From Actinoplanes italicus (GTDB lineage: Bacteria > Actinomycetota > Actinomycetes > Mycobacteriales > Micromonosporaceae): a stretch of DNA of 64,000 nt. This document shows positions 37,533-46,482 of the stretch, one piece after another (the first letter of the stretch is position 1; every line of letters starts with the position of its first letter). Both the position numbers and the translations under genes were made by a program. Location: NCBI RefSeq assembly GCF_003001815.1, contig NZ_PVMZ01000017.1, forward strand, positions 206,894-270,893, written 5' to 3'. Under the pieces are notes generated by a model that was not told where the DNA came from, did no database searches, and saw only the letters and a program-made list of their open reading frames with translations.

Positions 37533-38115
37533 AGAGCTTTCGCCGTCGGGGTTCCCGGCCCGTCAGCCGCATCCGACTGAGCCGTTGTGGCGCCCGGTCG
37601 GCTGATGGCCTGGCGTTACCGTCGTGGGCCCCGGGGTCGCGGGGGTCGGTTACCGCCGCGACCCGGTGCTGGACGATCAACTAGGGCCGTTTTCGGAGCC
37701 GGGCTCCGGGATATCGCTGCCTCCGGCCCGGTAAAGGATTCGCCGACCACGGCTGGGCGATCAAGCGGCCTGGGGAAGGGTTCGCCGGGCATGGCTGGGC
37801 GATCGGGCGGCCTGGGGAAGGGTTCGCCGACCACGGCTGGGCGATCAAGCGGCCTGGGGAAGGGTTCGCCGGGGATGGCTGGGCGATCGGGCGGCCTGGG
37901 GAAGGGTTCGCCGGGCATGGCTGGGCGATCAACAGCCCAAGGAAGGGTTCGCCGGGCATGGCTGGGCGGTCAACAGCCCGCGGAAGGGTTCGCCGGGCAT
38001 GGCTGGGCGGTCAACAGCCCAAGGAAGGGTTCGCCGGGCATGGCTGGGCGATCAGGCGGCCTGGGACAGGGCTATCCCCACCAGCCCCAACCAGACCCTG
38101 ACCGTAAAAGGTGTC
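37530..38115 (+). repeat. Repeat module copy A, 3' of the APC permease gene
   Basis: This 586-bp block begins at the TAG stop of the permease gene and is about 90% identical by eye to 53973-54466 on the minus strand. Exact shared blocks include 37644-37683, 37685-37732 and the terminal 20 bp 38096-38115. From 37731 it carries eight tandem units of 41-42 bp (starts 37774, 37816, 37858, 37900, 37941, 37982, 38023 and a divergent first one), core GGAAGGGTTCGCC then GGCTGGGCGATC. It holds the stem-loop GGAGCC-G-GGCTCC. Frames differ between copies, so it is not coding. Confidence 0.85.
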
Positions 38116-38486
38116 CAGAAGGCTCTCGCAGTCGACCGTCCACCCCGCCAGCCGTCCCTCAACCAGGGAACCCCTGTGCGATCACGTGCCTCGATCACGG
38201 CTCGCGGGCCTGCCGGAGACCTGATCCCAGAGTCTCTCCAGAGAGCTTCCGGGATCAAGGTCTGCCGGGAACCGCGAGCCGCACCTGAGTCCGGTAGACG
38301 CGGGAAGCGCTCGCAGCCTGGGACGGGCCGTGGTGAATCCTGGGCGCGAAGCGCTGCCGGGGGCGGGGCACCCTGGTCACGCAAGATGGCGGGTGAGGAT
38401 GCGGGGCGGGTGGTCTCGGCTTCGTATGGTCTACGGCAGGTGGGCGGGCCAGGCGTGCAGGTGGACCAGGGGCGGGCGGGTGGGGT
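38116..38486. other. Gene-free stretch between repeat module A and the CPBP gene
   Basis: No supportable gene. It holds an imperfect dyad near 38217-38261, with arms TGATCCC and GGGATCA flanked by GACC and GGTC. It must also contain the promoter of the CPBP protease gene, though no clear hexamers are visible. Confidence 0.4.
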
Positions 38487-39386
38487 GTGCTGACTGCGGT
38501 CAAGAGGATCGGTGTGGGGCCTGATGGGGTCGTACGGTCCGGGTGGAAGGTGGCCGGGTTCTTCGGGCTCTGCGTCGCCTCGGTCATGGGCGCCGCGGTT
38601 CTTGTCGGCATGTTCGGTCCGGCCTGGGCGTTGCGGGACGGTCAGCCGTGGCCGGTGGTGGCGGTCAGTGCGCTGCTCATCGTCGGGGTCACCGGGCTGT
38701 GCCTGCGGTTCGAAGGGCGCAGCTGGGCCGACGCCGGACTACTGCCGGATCGGGTCCGGCTGGGTCAGCTGGCCGCCGGGATGGCCGGTGGCCTCGTCCT
38801 GGTCGGTGGTCTCGCCTGGATGCTGATGCTCGGCGGGGTGCTCCACTGGGAGCCGAACCGGCCGTTCACCACCTCGCTCATGGTGTCCGGCACGCTCTAT
38901 TTCGTGTGCGCGGTGCTGGTCGAGGAACTGGTGTTCCGGGGCTATGCGCTGCGGCGGCTCGCTGAGGGGATCGGCGCGACGGCGGCCGTGGTGGTCCTGG
39001 CGGTGATCTTCGGTGGCTACCACCTGCTCAGCGTCGGTTCAAGCGTCACGGTGAAGGACGGCGGCGCCGAGCTTGCGTGGACGGCTGTCGGGCCGCTGGT
39101 CGGTGCGATCGTCTTCGGGTTCGCCGCGGTGCGTACCGGTGGGATCGCGTTGCCGCTCGGACTTCACCTGGGATGGAACTGGACCCAGTGGCATTTCTTC
39201 ACGTTCCCCGCCGACGACAATCCGGTCGGGCTGTGGACGCCGCTGGTGTCGGCTCACCTTGCCGGTGACCCGGCCCCGTTCCGGGTCGGCTACCTGGTCA
39301 CGATGGGCCTGGCCGTCGCGGCGATCGCCGTCATGACCCGTCGGCCACAGCATCCTTTCACCGCCCTCGCACCCCGCCTGCCGTAG
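38487..39386 (+). CDS. CPBP family intramembrane glutamic endopeptidase
   Basis: Product of 299 residues, start GTG. Eight or so membrane helices. The CPBP (CAAX protease and bacteriocin-processing) motifs are present: EELVFRGYALRRL around residue 147 (Glu-Glu-x3-Arg), a histidine in FGGYHLLSVGS, and LPLGLHLGWNWTQWHFF near 225-241. These enzymes cleave within the membrane, or serve in self-immunity to peptides. It is a single gene between the repeat module and TerC. Confidence 0.87.
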   Translation: MLTAVKRIGVGPDGVVRSGWKVAGFFGLCVASVMGAAVLVGMFGPAWALRDGQPWPVVAVSALLIVGVTGLCLRFEGRSWADAGLLPDRVRLGQLAAGMAGGLVLVGGLAWMLMLGGVLHWEPNRPFTTSLMVSGTLYFVCAVLVEELVFRGYALRRLAEGIGATAAVVVLAVIFGGYHLLSVGSSVTVKDGGAELAWTAVGPLVGAIVFGFAAVRTGGIALPLGLHLGWNWTQWHFFTFPADDNPVGLWTPLVSAHLAGDPAPFRVGYLVTMGLAVAAIAVMTRRPQHPFTALAPRLP

Positions 39387-39405
39387 GCAAACGCGGCAGG
39401 CGGAA

Positions 39406-39433
39406 GGAGGGGCGGCCGGTCGGCCCCGCCTCC
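39406..39433 (+). terminator. Possible terminator after the CPBP gene
   Basis: GGAGGGGCGGCC (39406-39417) and GGCCCCGCCTCC (39422-39433) form a GC-rich stem with two mismatches and a 4-nt loop, 20 nt after the stop. No U tract. Confidence 0.45.
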
Positions 39434-39496
39434 GTGGGGTGGTGCCGTGAGCAACGTGGATGGAGCAACACCACGCTGGCGCGGCATGCAGAAAGG

Positions 39497-39525
39497 CGCG
39501 GGGACCGCCGGTGGCGGCCCCCGCG
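39497..39525 (-). terminator. Terminator of the terC gene
   Basis: Arms 39497-39509 (CGCGGGGACCGCC) and 39513-39525 make a 13-bp stem with a 3-nt loop. The single non-Watson-Crick pair is a U-G wobble only in the minus-strand transcript, which fits a terminator for the terC gene ending at 39532. Confidence 0.7.
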
Positions 39526-39531
39526 TAGTGG

Positions 39532-40539
39532 TCAGTTCTGGGCGTGATGATCGTTGGACGAAGAGGCGCGGAGGCTGCCCGCGTGGGCCTTCAGCGACGG
39601 GTCGCGCGACGACTTGATGAGGCTGGCGACCGTGGTGACGATCAGGATGCCGATGATCACCGTGAGGGAGACAGGCGTCGAGACCTCGGGGACCGACTCG
39701 TTGATGTCCTTGTGGGCCCAGTGCAGGATCAGCTTGACGCCGATGAACGCGAGGATCAGCGACAGGCCGGTGGACAGGTAGACGAGGCGGTCGAGCAGGC
39801 CCTTGACCAGGAAGAACAGGGCTCGCAGGCCAAGCAGGGCGAAGGCGTTCGCGACGAAGACGATGTACGCCGACTCGGTCACGCCGAACACCGCGGGAAT
39901 CGAGTCGAGTGCGAACAGCAGGTCGGTGCCGCCGATGGCCAGGAGCACCAGGAACAGCGGGGTGACCATGCGCTTGCCGTCGATGCGGGTGATCATCTTG
40001 CCCTCGACGTAGTCCTCGGTCACCGGCAGGAAGCGGCGACCGGCCTTGACAAGCGCGTTCTCGCCGACGTCGGGATCCTCGTCACGGTGTCGGAAGAGCT
40101 GCACCGCGGTGTAAAGAAGGATCAGGCCGAAGACCAGGAACATGAACGAGAAGGCGCTAAGCAGGGCGGCGCCGAGCACGATGAAGATCACCCGGAGGAT
40201 CAGAGCGATGATGATCCCGAAGGTGAGCACCTCCTGCTGGTAGCGCTCGGGCACGGCGAACGTGGTCATGATGATGACGAAGACGAACAGATTGTCGACT
40301 GACAGGCTTTTCTCGACGATGTACCCGGCGAAGTACTCGGTACCGAAGTCCCAGCCGTAGACACTCCCGAAGACGACGCCGAAGATGATGGCGACGGCGA
40401 TGTAGAAGATCGACCAGGCGGCGGCTTCACGGAAGCCGACGACGTGTGGACGGAGCACCCCGAGAGTCAAATCGAGGGCGAGCAGGGCGACGATGACACC
40501 GATAGTGACGATCCACCCCAGCGCGGAGACCTCAAGCAT
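39532..40539 (-). CDS. terC: TerC family integral membrane protein
   Basis: Product of 335 residues with eight to nine membrane helices. The TerC marks are ALDLTLGVLRPH, EYFAGYIVEKSLSVDNLFVFVIIM and FLVLLAIGGTDLLFALDSIPAVFG, where conserved acidic residues sit in the membrane (EKSLSVDN and GGTDLLFALDS). Family members are linked to tellurite resistance and, in many bacteria, to metal (Mn) export during exoenzyme metalation. The hydrophilic end (SLRASSSNDHHAQN) is cytoplasmic. Only 47 bp separate it from the dioxygenase gene upstream, so the two may be co-transcribed; no manganese riboswitch fits in that gap. Confidence 0.9.
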   Translation of the reverse strand: MLEVSALGWIVTIGVIVALLALDLTLGVLRPHVVGFREAAAWSIFYIAVAIIFGVVFGSVYGWDFGTEYFAGYIVEKSLSVDNLFVFVIIMTTFAVPERYQQEVLTFGIIIALILRVIFIVLGAALLSAFSFMFLVFGLILLYTAVQLFRHRDEDPDVGENALVKAGRRFLPVTEDYVEGKMITRIDGKRMVTPLFLVLLAIGGTDLLFALDSIPAVFGVTESAYIVFVANAFALLGLRALFFLVKGLLDRLVYLSTGLSLILAFIGVKLILHWAHKDINESVPEVSTPVSLTVIIGILIVTTVASLIKSSRDPSLKAHAGSLRASSSNDHHAQN

Positions 40540-40586
40540 GCTTCACAGGATCTCCAAAGATTCTGCAAACATCCTGAGAAGCGGCC

Positions 40587-41354
40587 TCATCCCACCAGGA
40601 AAGAACGTTTCGCGAGGCCCATCCAGAAGCCGTCGATAGGCTGCGCCGGCGCCTGACCGGGGTCCTGGGATGCACCCAGGGTGAGGAACATCGGCGCGAA
40701 GTGCTCGATGGTCGGATGTGCGTACGGCATGCCGGGAGCGCGCTCACGGAAGTCGGCCAGTTCGTCGACGGCTCCGCGAGCCAGGGTCTCGGCGGTCCAG
40801 GCGTCGAACTCGCGTGACCAGCCGGGCGCGGCCGCGTCGGGGCGCCAGTCGCGCAGGAACGGCAGGCCGTGGGTGGTGAACCCGGAGCCGATGATGAGCA
40901 CGTCCTCGTCGCGCAGCGGGGCCAGCCGGCGGCCCAGGTCGAGCAGGGCGTCGGGCTCGAGGGTCGGCAGCGACATCTGCAGGACGGGAATGTCGGCGTT
41001 GGGGTACATGACGGTGAGCGGCACATACGCTCCGTGATCAAGACCGCGTGTGGTGCGGGCCACTGTCTGGTGATCGGGCATGAGGGCGGCGACCCGGTCG
41101 GCCAGGGCGGGTGCGCCTGGCGCCCCGTACTGCACCTCGTAGTAGCGCTGCGCGAAACCGCCGAAGTCGTACACGAGCGGCACGGTGTCGGTGGCGCCGA
41201 GCATCAGCGGCGCGGACTCCCAGTGTGCCGAGGCCACGAGGATCGCTTTCGGTCGCGGCAGGTCGGCGGCGAGCTCCTGTAGCTGCGCCACCCACGTGGC
41301 GTCATCGACCAGCGGCGGGGCGCCGTGGCTGAGGAAGAGGGCGGGCATCGACAT
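40587..41354 (-). CDS. Class III extradiol ring-cleavage dioxygenase (DODA/YgiD-like)
   Basis: Product of 255 residues from the ATG at 41354, chosen for GGAGG 5 nt upstream; a longer frame to 41420 lacks this. MPALFLSHGAPPLVDD has the first metal-binding histidine, and LVASAHWESAP the second. RGLDHGAYVPLTVMYPNADIPV gives the catalytic histidine region, and TIEHFAPMFLTLG a further ligand. This is the LigB-type fold of DOPA 4,5-dioxygenases and YgiD, which open catechol rings with Zn or Fe. The natural substrate is unknown. Confidence 0.85.
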   Translation of the reverse strand: MSMPALFLSHGAPPLVDDATWVAQLQELAADLPRPKAILVASAHWESAPLMLGATDTVPLVYDFGGFAQRYYEVQYGAPGAPALADRVAALMPDHQTVARTTRGLDHGAYVPLTVMYPNADIPVLQMSLPTLEPDALLDLGRRLAPLRDEDVLIIGSGFTTHGLPFLRDWRPDAAAPGWSREFDAWTAETLARGAVDELADFRERAPGMPYAHPTIEHFAPMFLTLGASQDPGQAPAQPIDGFWMGLAKRSFLVG

Positions 41355-41365
41355 GGCTGCCTCCG

Positions 41366-41377
41366 TTGAAGCTTCAA
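41366..41377. promoter_or_regulatory. Palindrome before the DODA-like gene
   Basis: TTGAAGCTTCAA is a perfect 12-bp palindrome 12 bp upstream of the dioxygenase start. It partly repeats on its far side (TTCAAGTATTTG). Such sites are typical of MarR-type regulators, but no such gene is nearby. Confidence 0.35.
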
Positions 41378-41690
41378 GTATTTGTATCCTCAGCGTACGC
41401 CGGTTTAGTTGTAGCCGCAACTAAATCCGGTATTGACGCGGCGAGGGTCCCGTAATTACATCGAAACCAGGCCCGAACCCAGCGTCGCCGGTCCGTTACC
41501 GCTGGGTGACCCAGGCGAAGGGACCGCGCATGACCCCTCGAGGCGGCGATGCGCTCCGTCTACGTTGCCGGAGCGATCGCCGCCTCGCGGCAGGGGCGGC
41601 AGCAAAGAGGGCGGCAGCAGAGCGAGCGGCAGCAGAGCGAGTGGCAGAGGCGGCACCAGAGCGAGTGGCAGAGGCGCGGGAAGACAGCCC
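41378..41690 (+). repeat. iolB leader with 15-bp-type tandem repeats
   Basis: The region before iolB. From about 41575 to 41680 it consists of degenerate repeats of GGCAGCAGAGCGAG(C/T), five to six units, in frame with iolB but encoding only Ala/Ser/Arg/Gly-rich sequence. The reading frame upstream of the iolB ATG is therefore not counted as protein. No clear promoter is seen. Confidence 0.55.
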
Positions 41691-42575
41691 ATGACCCGGG
41701 TCAACCCGCTCGTTCCCCGGGGCAGCTCGGCCGAACGGCCCTTCGACGTCGTGGTCACCCCTGAGAACGCCGGCTGGGAATACAGCAGCCTGCGCGTGGT
41801 CCACCTGCCGGTCGGCGGGCGGGTCCGCTTCCCCACCGGGTGCGACGAGATGCTGGTGGTGCCCCTGGCCGGCGGCTGCGACGTGGCCTGCGACGACGAG
41901 CGGCTCACCCTGACCGGCCGCCGATCGGTGTTCTCCCGGGTCACCGACTTCGCCTACCTGCCACGCGGGACCCAGGTGACTCTGCGGGCCCCGAACGGGG
42001 GACGTTTCGCGCTGCCGGCCGCCCGCGCCGACCGCACGCTGCCGTTCCGCTACGGCGCCGCCGAGGACGTCCCGGTCGAGCTGCGCGGCGCCGGCCAGGC
42101 CAGCCGCCAGGTCAACAACCTTTGCACCCCCGACACGTTCGAGACCGACCGGCTGATCGCCTGCGAGGTGCTCACCCCGGGCGGCAACTGGTCGTCCTAC
42201 CCGCCGCACAAGCACGACGAGCAGGGCGACGGCGAGTGCAGCCTGGAGGAGATCTACTACTTCGAGGTGGCCGGCTCCCCGGCCGGCGGGCACGGCTGCG
42301 GCTACCAGCGGGTCTACGGCCACCCGGACCGTCCGATCGACGTCTGCGCCGAGGTGCGCAGCGGCGACGTCGTGCTCATCCCGTACGGCTGGCACGGCCC
42401 GTCGATGGCCGCGCCCGGTTACGACCTGTACTACCTGAACGTGATGGCCGGCCCCGGTGAGCGGCGCTGGCTGGTCCGTGACGACCCGGCGCACGGCTGG
42501 GTGCGCGGACGCTGGGCCGCCGAACGGGTCGACTCGCGGCTGCCCCTCACCTCAGTACGCGAAAAGAGGCGATAG
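41691..42575 (+). CDS. iolB: 5-deoxy-glucuronate isomerase
   Basis: Product of 294 residues from the ATG at 41691. Two cupin halves; the metal-binding region is SSYPPHKHDEQGDGECSLEEIYYFEV with histidines and glutamates as in IolB, and DVVLIPYGWHGPSMAAPGYDLYYLNVMAGP is diagnostic. It converts 5-deoxy-glucuronate to 5-deoxy-2-keto-gluconate in myo-inositol breakdown. It is followed by iolD (40 bp gap) and iolA/mmsA, which together form an inositol operon. iolC, iolE and iolG are not in the window. Confidence 0.93.
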   Translation: MTRVNPLVPRGSSAERPFDVVVTPENAGWEYSSLRVVHLPVGGRVRFPTGCDEMLVVPLAGGCDVACDDERLTLTGRRSVFSRVTDFAYLPRGTQVTLRAPNGGRFALPAARADRTLPFRYGAAEDVPVELRGAGQASRQVNNLCTPDTFETDRLIACEVLTPGGNWSSYPPHKHDEQGDGECSLEEIYYFEVAGSPAGGHGCGYQRVYGHPDRPIDVCAEVRSGDVVLIPYGWHGPSMAAPGYDLYYLNVMAGPGERRWLVRDDPAHGWVRGRWAAERVDSRLPLTSVREKRR

Positions 42576-42615
42576 TGCGCGGTGAAAAGGTGACAGTGCG
42601 CGGGGAGTGCCGAGC

Positions 42616-44499
42616 GTGAAGCAGCGGCTCACGGTCGGTCAGGCCGTGGTGCGTTTCCTGGCGAACCAGTGGACCGAACGCGACGGCGTCGAGCAGCGGG
42701 CGGTCGCCGGGTTCCTCGGTGTCCTGGGGCACGGCAACGTGGCCGGAATCGGTCAGGCGCTGCTGCAGGCTCAGCGCACGGGATCGCCCGACATGCCGTT
42801 CCGGGTGTCCCGTAACGAGCAGGCCATGGTGCATACGGCCACCGGTTACGCGCGGATGCGCAACCGTCTGTCGGCGATGGCCTGCACCGCCTCGATCGGT
42901 CCCGGCTCGACGAACATGCTCACCGGCGCGGCCCTGGCCACGGTCAGCCGGCTGCCGGTCCTGCTGCTGCCGTCGGACGGTTTCGTGTCCCGGCTCAGCA
43001 GCCCGGTCCTGCAGGAACTGGAGGATCCGCGGGCCGGTGACGTCTCGGTCAACGACGCGTTCCGGCCGCTGTCGCGGTTCTTCGACCGCGTCCAGCGGCC
43101 CGAGCAGCTGCCGTCCGCGCTGCTCAGCGCGATGCGCGTACTCACCGATCCGGTGGAGACCGGTGCGGTCACGCTCTGCTTACCCCAGGACCTTCAGACG
43201 GAGGCGTACGACTACCCGGACGAACTCTTCGCGAAGAGAGTCTGGCACGTACCCCGCCAGGTCCCGGATCCCCTGGCGGTGGAACGGGCGGCCGCCGTGA
43301 TCCGGGGTGCGCACCGGCCCCTGATCATCGCCGGTGGTGGAGTGATCTACTCGGAGGCCTCCGCCGCCCTGGACCGGTTCGCCCGCGAGACCGGCATCCC
43401 GGTCGCCGACACCCAGGCCGGCAAGGGCGCGCTGAGCTGGGATCATCCGAACGCGGTCGGCGGGGTGGGCGCGACCGGCAACCCGGTGGCGAACCGGCTC
43501 GCCCGCAACGCCGACGTGGTGATCGGTGTCGGCACCCGCTACACCGACGTCACGACGGCGTCGCACACCGCCTTCCAGCGGCCCGACGTACGGTTCGTGA
43601 ACCTCAACGTGACCGGCTTCGACGCGGGGAAACTGTCCGCGTCGCCGCTGGTCGGCGATGCCCGCGCGGGACTGAACGCGCTGCTCCCGGCACTGCACGG
43701 GCGCCGCTTCACCGGTGACTTCTCCGAGGACGTGGCGGCGTGGCGGGTGGCGGTCGATCACGCGTACCGGGGCCGGGGCGCACCCGGGGAGCTGCCCACC
43801 CAGGCCGAGGTGATCGGGGTGGTGAACGAGGCCTGCGGCGCCCGCGACGTCGTGGTGCAGTCGGCCGGCAGCCTGCCCGGCGACCTGCAGCGGCTGTGGC
43901 GGGCCCGCGACCCGAAGCAGTATCACGTCGAACACGGTTACGCCTGCACGGGCTTCGAGATCGCCGGCGCCCTCGGTATCAAGCTCGCGGAACCCGGCCG
44001 GGAGGTGTTCGCCCTGGTCGGCGACGGCTCATACCTGACCATGGCGCAGGAGCTCGTCACCGCGATCGCCGAGCACCTGAAACTGATCGTGATCGTCCTG
44101 CAGAACCACGGGTCGGCGTCCATCGGCGCCCTGTCCGAGCAGGTCGGTTCGCAGGGTTTCGGCACCGGCCACCGGTATCGCAACCAGCGCAGCGGCGACT
44201 ACGACGGCGCCCGCCTGCCGGTCGACCTGGCCGCCAACGCCGAGAGCCTGGGCGCCGCGGTGATCCGCTGCCGCGGCATCGCCGACCTCGTCGAGGGCCT
44301 GAAACACGCGCGTGAGTCGGAGCGGCTGACCGTGCTGCACATCGAGACCGACCCGGAGCCGTCGGCGCCCGCGTCGGAGTCCTGGTGGGAGGTGCCGGTC
44401 GCCGAGGTCGCCACTCTGCACAGCACCCGCAGCGCCCGGGCCGAACACCTCGCCGGCAAACGCGACCAGCGCCACCACCTGCGACCGGGAGGGCTGTGA
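42616..44499 (+). CDS. iolD: 3D-(3,5/4)-trihydroxycyclohexane-1,2-dione hydrolase
   Basis: Product of 627 residues (GTG at 42616 with GGGGAG 8 nt upstream; a GTG at 42607 would add three residues). It is a thiamine-diphosphate enzyme: KQRLTVGQAVVRFLANQWTE is the typical IolD start, RNEQAMVHTATGYARM holds the catalytic Glu, and VFALVGDGSYLTMAQELVTA is the ThDP/Mg motif (GDGS...). It hydrolyses the ring of diketo-inositol to 5-deoxy-glucuronate, the substrate of IolB. It sits between iolB and iolA in the expected catabolic operon. Confidence 0.93.
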   Translation: MKQRLTVGQAVVRFLANQWTERDGVEQRAVAGFLGVLGHGNVAGIGQALLQAQRTGSPDMPFRVSRNEQAMVHTATGYARMRNRLSAMACTASIGPGSTNMLTGAALATVSRLPVLLLPSDGFVSRLSSPVLQELEDPRAGDVSVNDAFRPLSRFFDRVQRPEQLPSALLSAMRVLTDPVETGAVTLCLPQDLQTEAYDYPDELFAKRVWHVPRQVPDPLAVERAAAVIRGAHRPLIIAGGGVIYSEASAALDRFARETGIPVADTQAGKGALSWDHPNAVGGVGATGNPVANRLARNADVVIGVGTRYTDVTTASHTAFQRPDVRFVNLNVTGFDAGKLSASPLVGDARAGLNALLPALHGRRFTGDFSEDVAAWRVAVDHAYRGRGAPGELPTQAEVIGVVNEACGARDVVVQSAGSLPGDLQRLWRARDPKQYHVEHGYACTGFEIAGALGIKLAEPGREVFALVGDGSYLTMAQELVTAIAEHLKLIVIVLQNHGSASIGALSEQVGSQGFGTGHRYRNQRSGDYDGARLPVDLAANAESLGAAVIRCRGIADLVEGLKHARESERLTVLHIETDPEPSAPASESWWEVPVAEVATLHSTRSARAEHLAGKRDQRHHLRPGGL

Positions 44500-44500
44500 G

Positions 44501-45994
<1,494 letters not shown>

Positions 45995-46066
45995 TCGCGC
46001 TCTGTCCGTACCCGAGCATGGTCTGAAGTCTTTGACATGATCGTCGGATGTCTGTGACCGCGGCAT

Positions 46067-46482
46067 GCCGAGCACCTGTTCGCGACGCTCGGGATCGAGG
46101 ATGCGGTCTGGTGGAAACGCCGCGACGAACTGACCTACGGGTTCGCCACCTGTTCCTGTCGGCGGACTCGCTTGGCCGCCTCGGGGAACAGTGGCGCACC
46201 GGCACGCTGATGGACCCGGCGTTCCGGGCGGAGATGATGCGCGCGCAGACCGCGGGCGGGCCGCCGGAGGGGCTCGGTTACGGCTACGGGATCTGGGTGG
46301 CCGACGACTACGTGATGGCCGGCGGCTGGGCCGGGCAGCACGTGCTCGTGCTGCCCGGCGCCGTCGTCGTCACCACCGGTGACCCCCGGCACTCACCCGG
46401 CCCGCCGCCCAGCGACGAGCTGCCAGCGGACTGGCTGCCCGCCCTCGGCCTGATCCGGGAACACCTGCTGCCGTTGCTCTAG
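46067..46482 (+). pseudogene. Broken beta-lactamase-family serine hydrolase (C-terminal remnant)
   Basis: In one frame (codons from 46067) the sequence reads AEHLFATLGIEDAVWWKRRDELTYGFA, typical of the middle of class C beta-lactamase-like serine hydrolases. After a short deletion the homology goes on in another frame, as LFLSADSLGRLGEQWRTGTLMDPAFRAEMM then GYGYGIWVADDYVMAGGWAGQHVLVLP, up to the TAG at 46480-46482. The N-terminal half with the SxxK and YxN motifs is missing. The stop overlaps the convergent peroxidase gene by 4 bp. Confidence 0.7.

Noticed and set aside
37587..38288. Open frame over module A and its counterpart over module B
   Set aside because: The frames are not conserved between the two copies; single-base differences and the 41/42-bp period shift the phase.
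40540..40586. Manganese (yybP-ykoY) riboswitch before terC
   Set aside because: Only 47 bp separate the two genes and no matching stem pattern is seen.
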